The notes beneath the pieces were generated by a model. That model was not told where the DNA came from and made no database searches. It saw only the letters and a list, made by a program, of their open reading frames with translations. From JAFDXJ01 sp039811225 (GTDB lineage Bacteria > Bacteroidota > Bacteroidia > Chitinophagales > Chitinophagaceae): a DNA stretch of 64,000 nt. Positions 63,726 through 64,000 of the stretch are shown here, piece by piece (position 1 is the stretch's first letter; each line of letters begins with the position of its first letter). The stretch covers positions 20,571 through 84,570 of the forward strand of contig JBDHYG010000010.1 in the NCBI GenBank assembly GCA_039811225.1, written 5' to 3'. The translations under genes were made by a program, and so were the position numbers.

Positions 63726-64000
63726 ATGAAATGTCGTTTGATTCTGTTTTCTCTTTTTCTAACCACTGCTGTTATTGGTCAGGAAATAAACCAGGCAGCC
63801 GTAAAATCAGCCATTGAAAAAAATGGCCATGATTATTTGCAGGAAAAAATTTATACTCAGTTTGATAAACCCTTATATGCACAGGGAGAAACCATCTGGT
63901 TTAAAATGTATATCATGGCAGGTGTGGAGCCATCCGATATCAGCCGGAATGTGTATATGGATTTCAGTGATGCACATGGCAAACTCCTGCAGCATGGCGT
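63726..64000 (+). CDS. MG2-domain envelope protein, 5' part (runs off the window)
   Basis: Start of a large exported protein. The signal peptide is about residues 1-18 (MKCRLILFSLFLTTAVIG, then QEINQ). The next stretch IYTQFDKPLYAQGETIWFKM followed by VYMDFSDAHGKLL is the macroglobulin MG2-like opening of the Bacteroidota family whose members usually continue into a carboxypeptidase-like domain and a TonB plug-like region; the rest is beyond the window. The frame is open to the last base. ATG 63726 is the first start before the signal. The 292-bp gap before it (63434-63725) shows no other credible gene. Confidence 0.85.
   Translation, partial: MKCRLILFSLFLTTAVIGQEINQAAVKSAIEKNGHDYLQEKIYTQFDKPLYAQGETIWFKMYIMAGVEPSDISRNVYMDFSDAHGKLLQHG

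Overview
The window is an ordinary stretch of a Bacteroidota chromosome, most likely from the Chitinophagaceae or a close relative. The evidence is a SusC/SusD pair, type IX secretion/gliding components (PorV, a GldJ-like lipoprotein), a secreted metalloprotease with a type IX C-terminal sorting domain, DUF5686 and MG2-type outer-membrane proteins, promoters of the TTG-N19..23-TAnnTTTG kind, and starts without Shine-Dalgarno sequences. No prophage, integrase, insertion sequence or CRISPR array was seen.

Layout. 1-7.6 kb: 3' end of a ComM-type ATPase, a DUF5686 gene broken by one amber codon, a MarC-type membrane protein, MetF, LptB and a GH3-like adenylating enzyme. 7.7-10.7 kb: a translation cluster rplM-rpsI-rpsB-tsf with a good promoter, a leader hairpin and a terminator. 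10.8-16.7 kb: a methyltransferase, a small split-barrel-like protein, acyl-CoA ligase and thiolase (fatty-acid metabolism), then divergent arfB and dtd-mazG (translation and nucleotide quality control). 16.9-20.4 kb: a large M4 protease exported by T9SS and a cupin. 20.7-26.2 kb: a reverse-strand run radA-comF-glutathione peroxidase-holB-ricT. 26.2-31.3 kb: an intergenic region with an orphan terminator (possible small RNA), then SusC/SusD without carbohydrate enzymes. 31.3-37.9 kb: ispF, porV divergent from gldJ, then nadC, a SUI1/eIF1-like factor and an M1 peptidase. 37.9-40.1 kb: a periplasmic penicillin-acylase-type hydrolase.

40.2-49.5 kb holds the least explained part of the window: two giant genes (1387 and 1714 residues) in one transcription unit, closed by an AT-rich terminator. 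Neither has a signal peptide, a T9SS tail or a domain I recognise, and the larger ends in a long alternating-hydrophobic beta region. This is the best candidate for an undescribed system.

49.6-57.2 kb: a VanZ-like protein, an outer-membrane beta-barrel, a small protein with an EF-hand-like loop, an M23 peptidase divergent from alaS, proC, and a frameshifted 2H-phosphoesterase (LigT-like) gene. 57.3-61.9 kb: a protein quality-control unit read on the reverse strand in the order tRNA-Leu(UAG), trigger factor, an unannotated 57-codon gene, two tandem ClpP paralogues and ClpX. The window closes with a Wzx-type flippase and the start of an MG2-domain envelope protein.

Limits: identifications rest on reading protein sequences and motifs without database searches. 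Promoter and RNA calls are pattern matches only.
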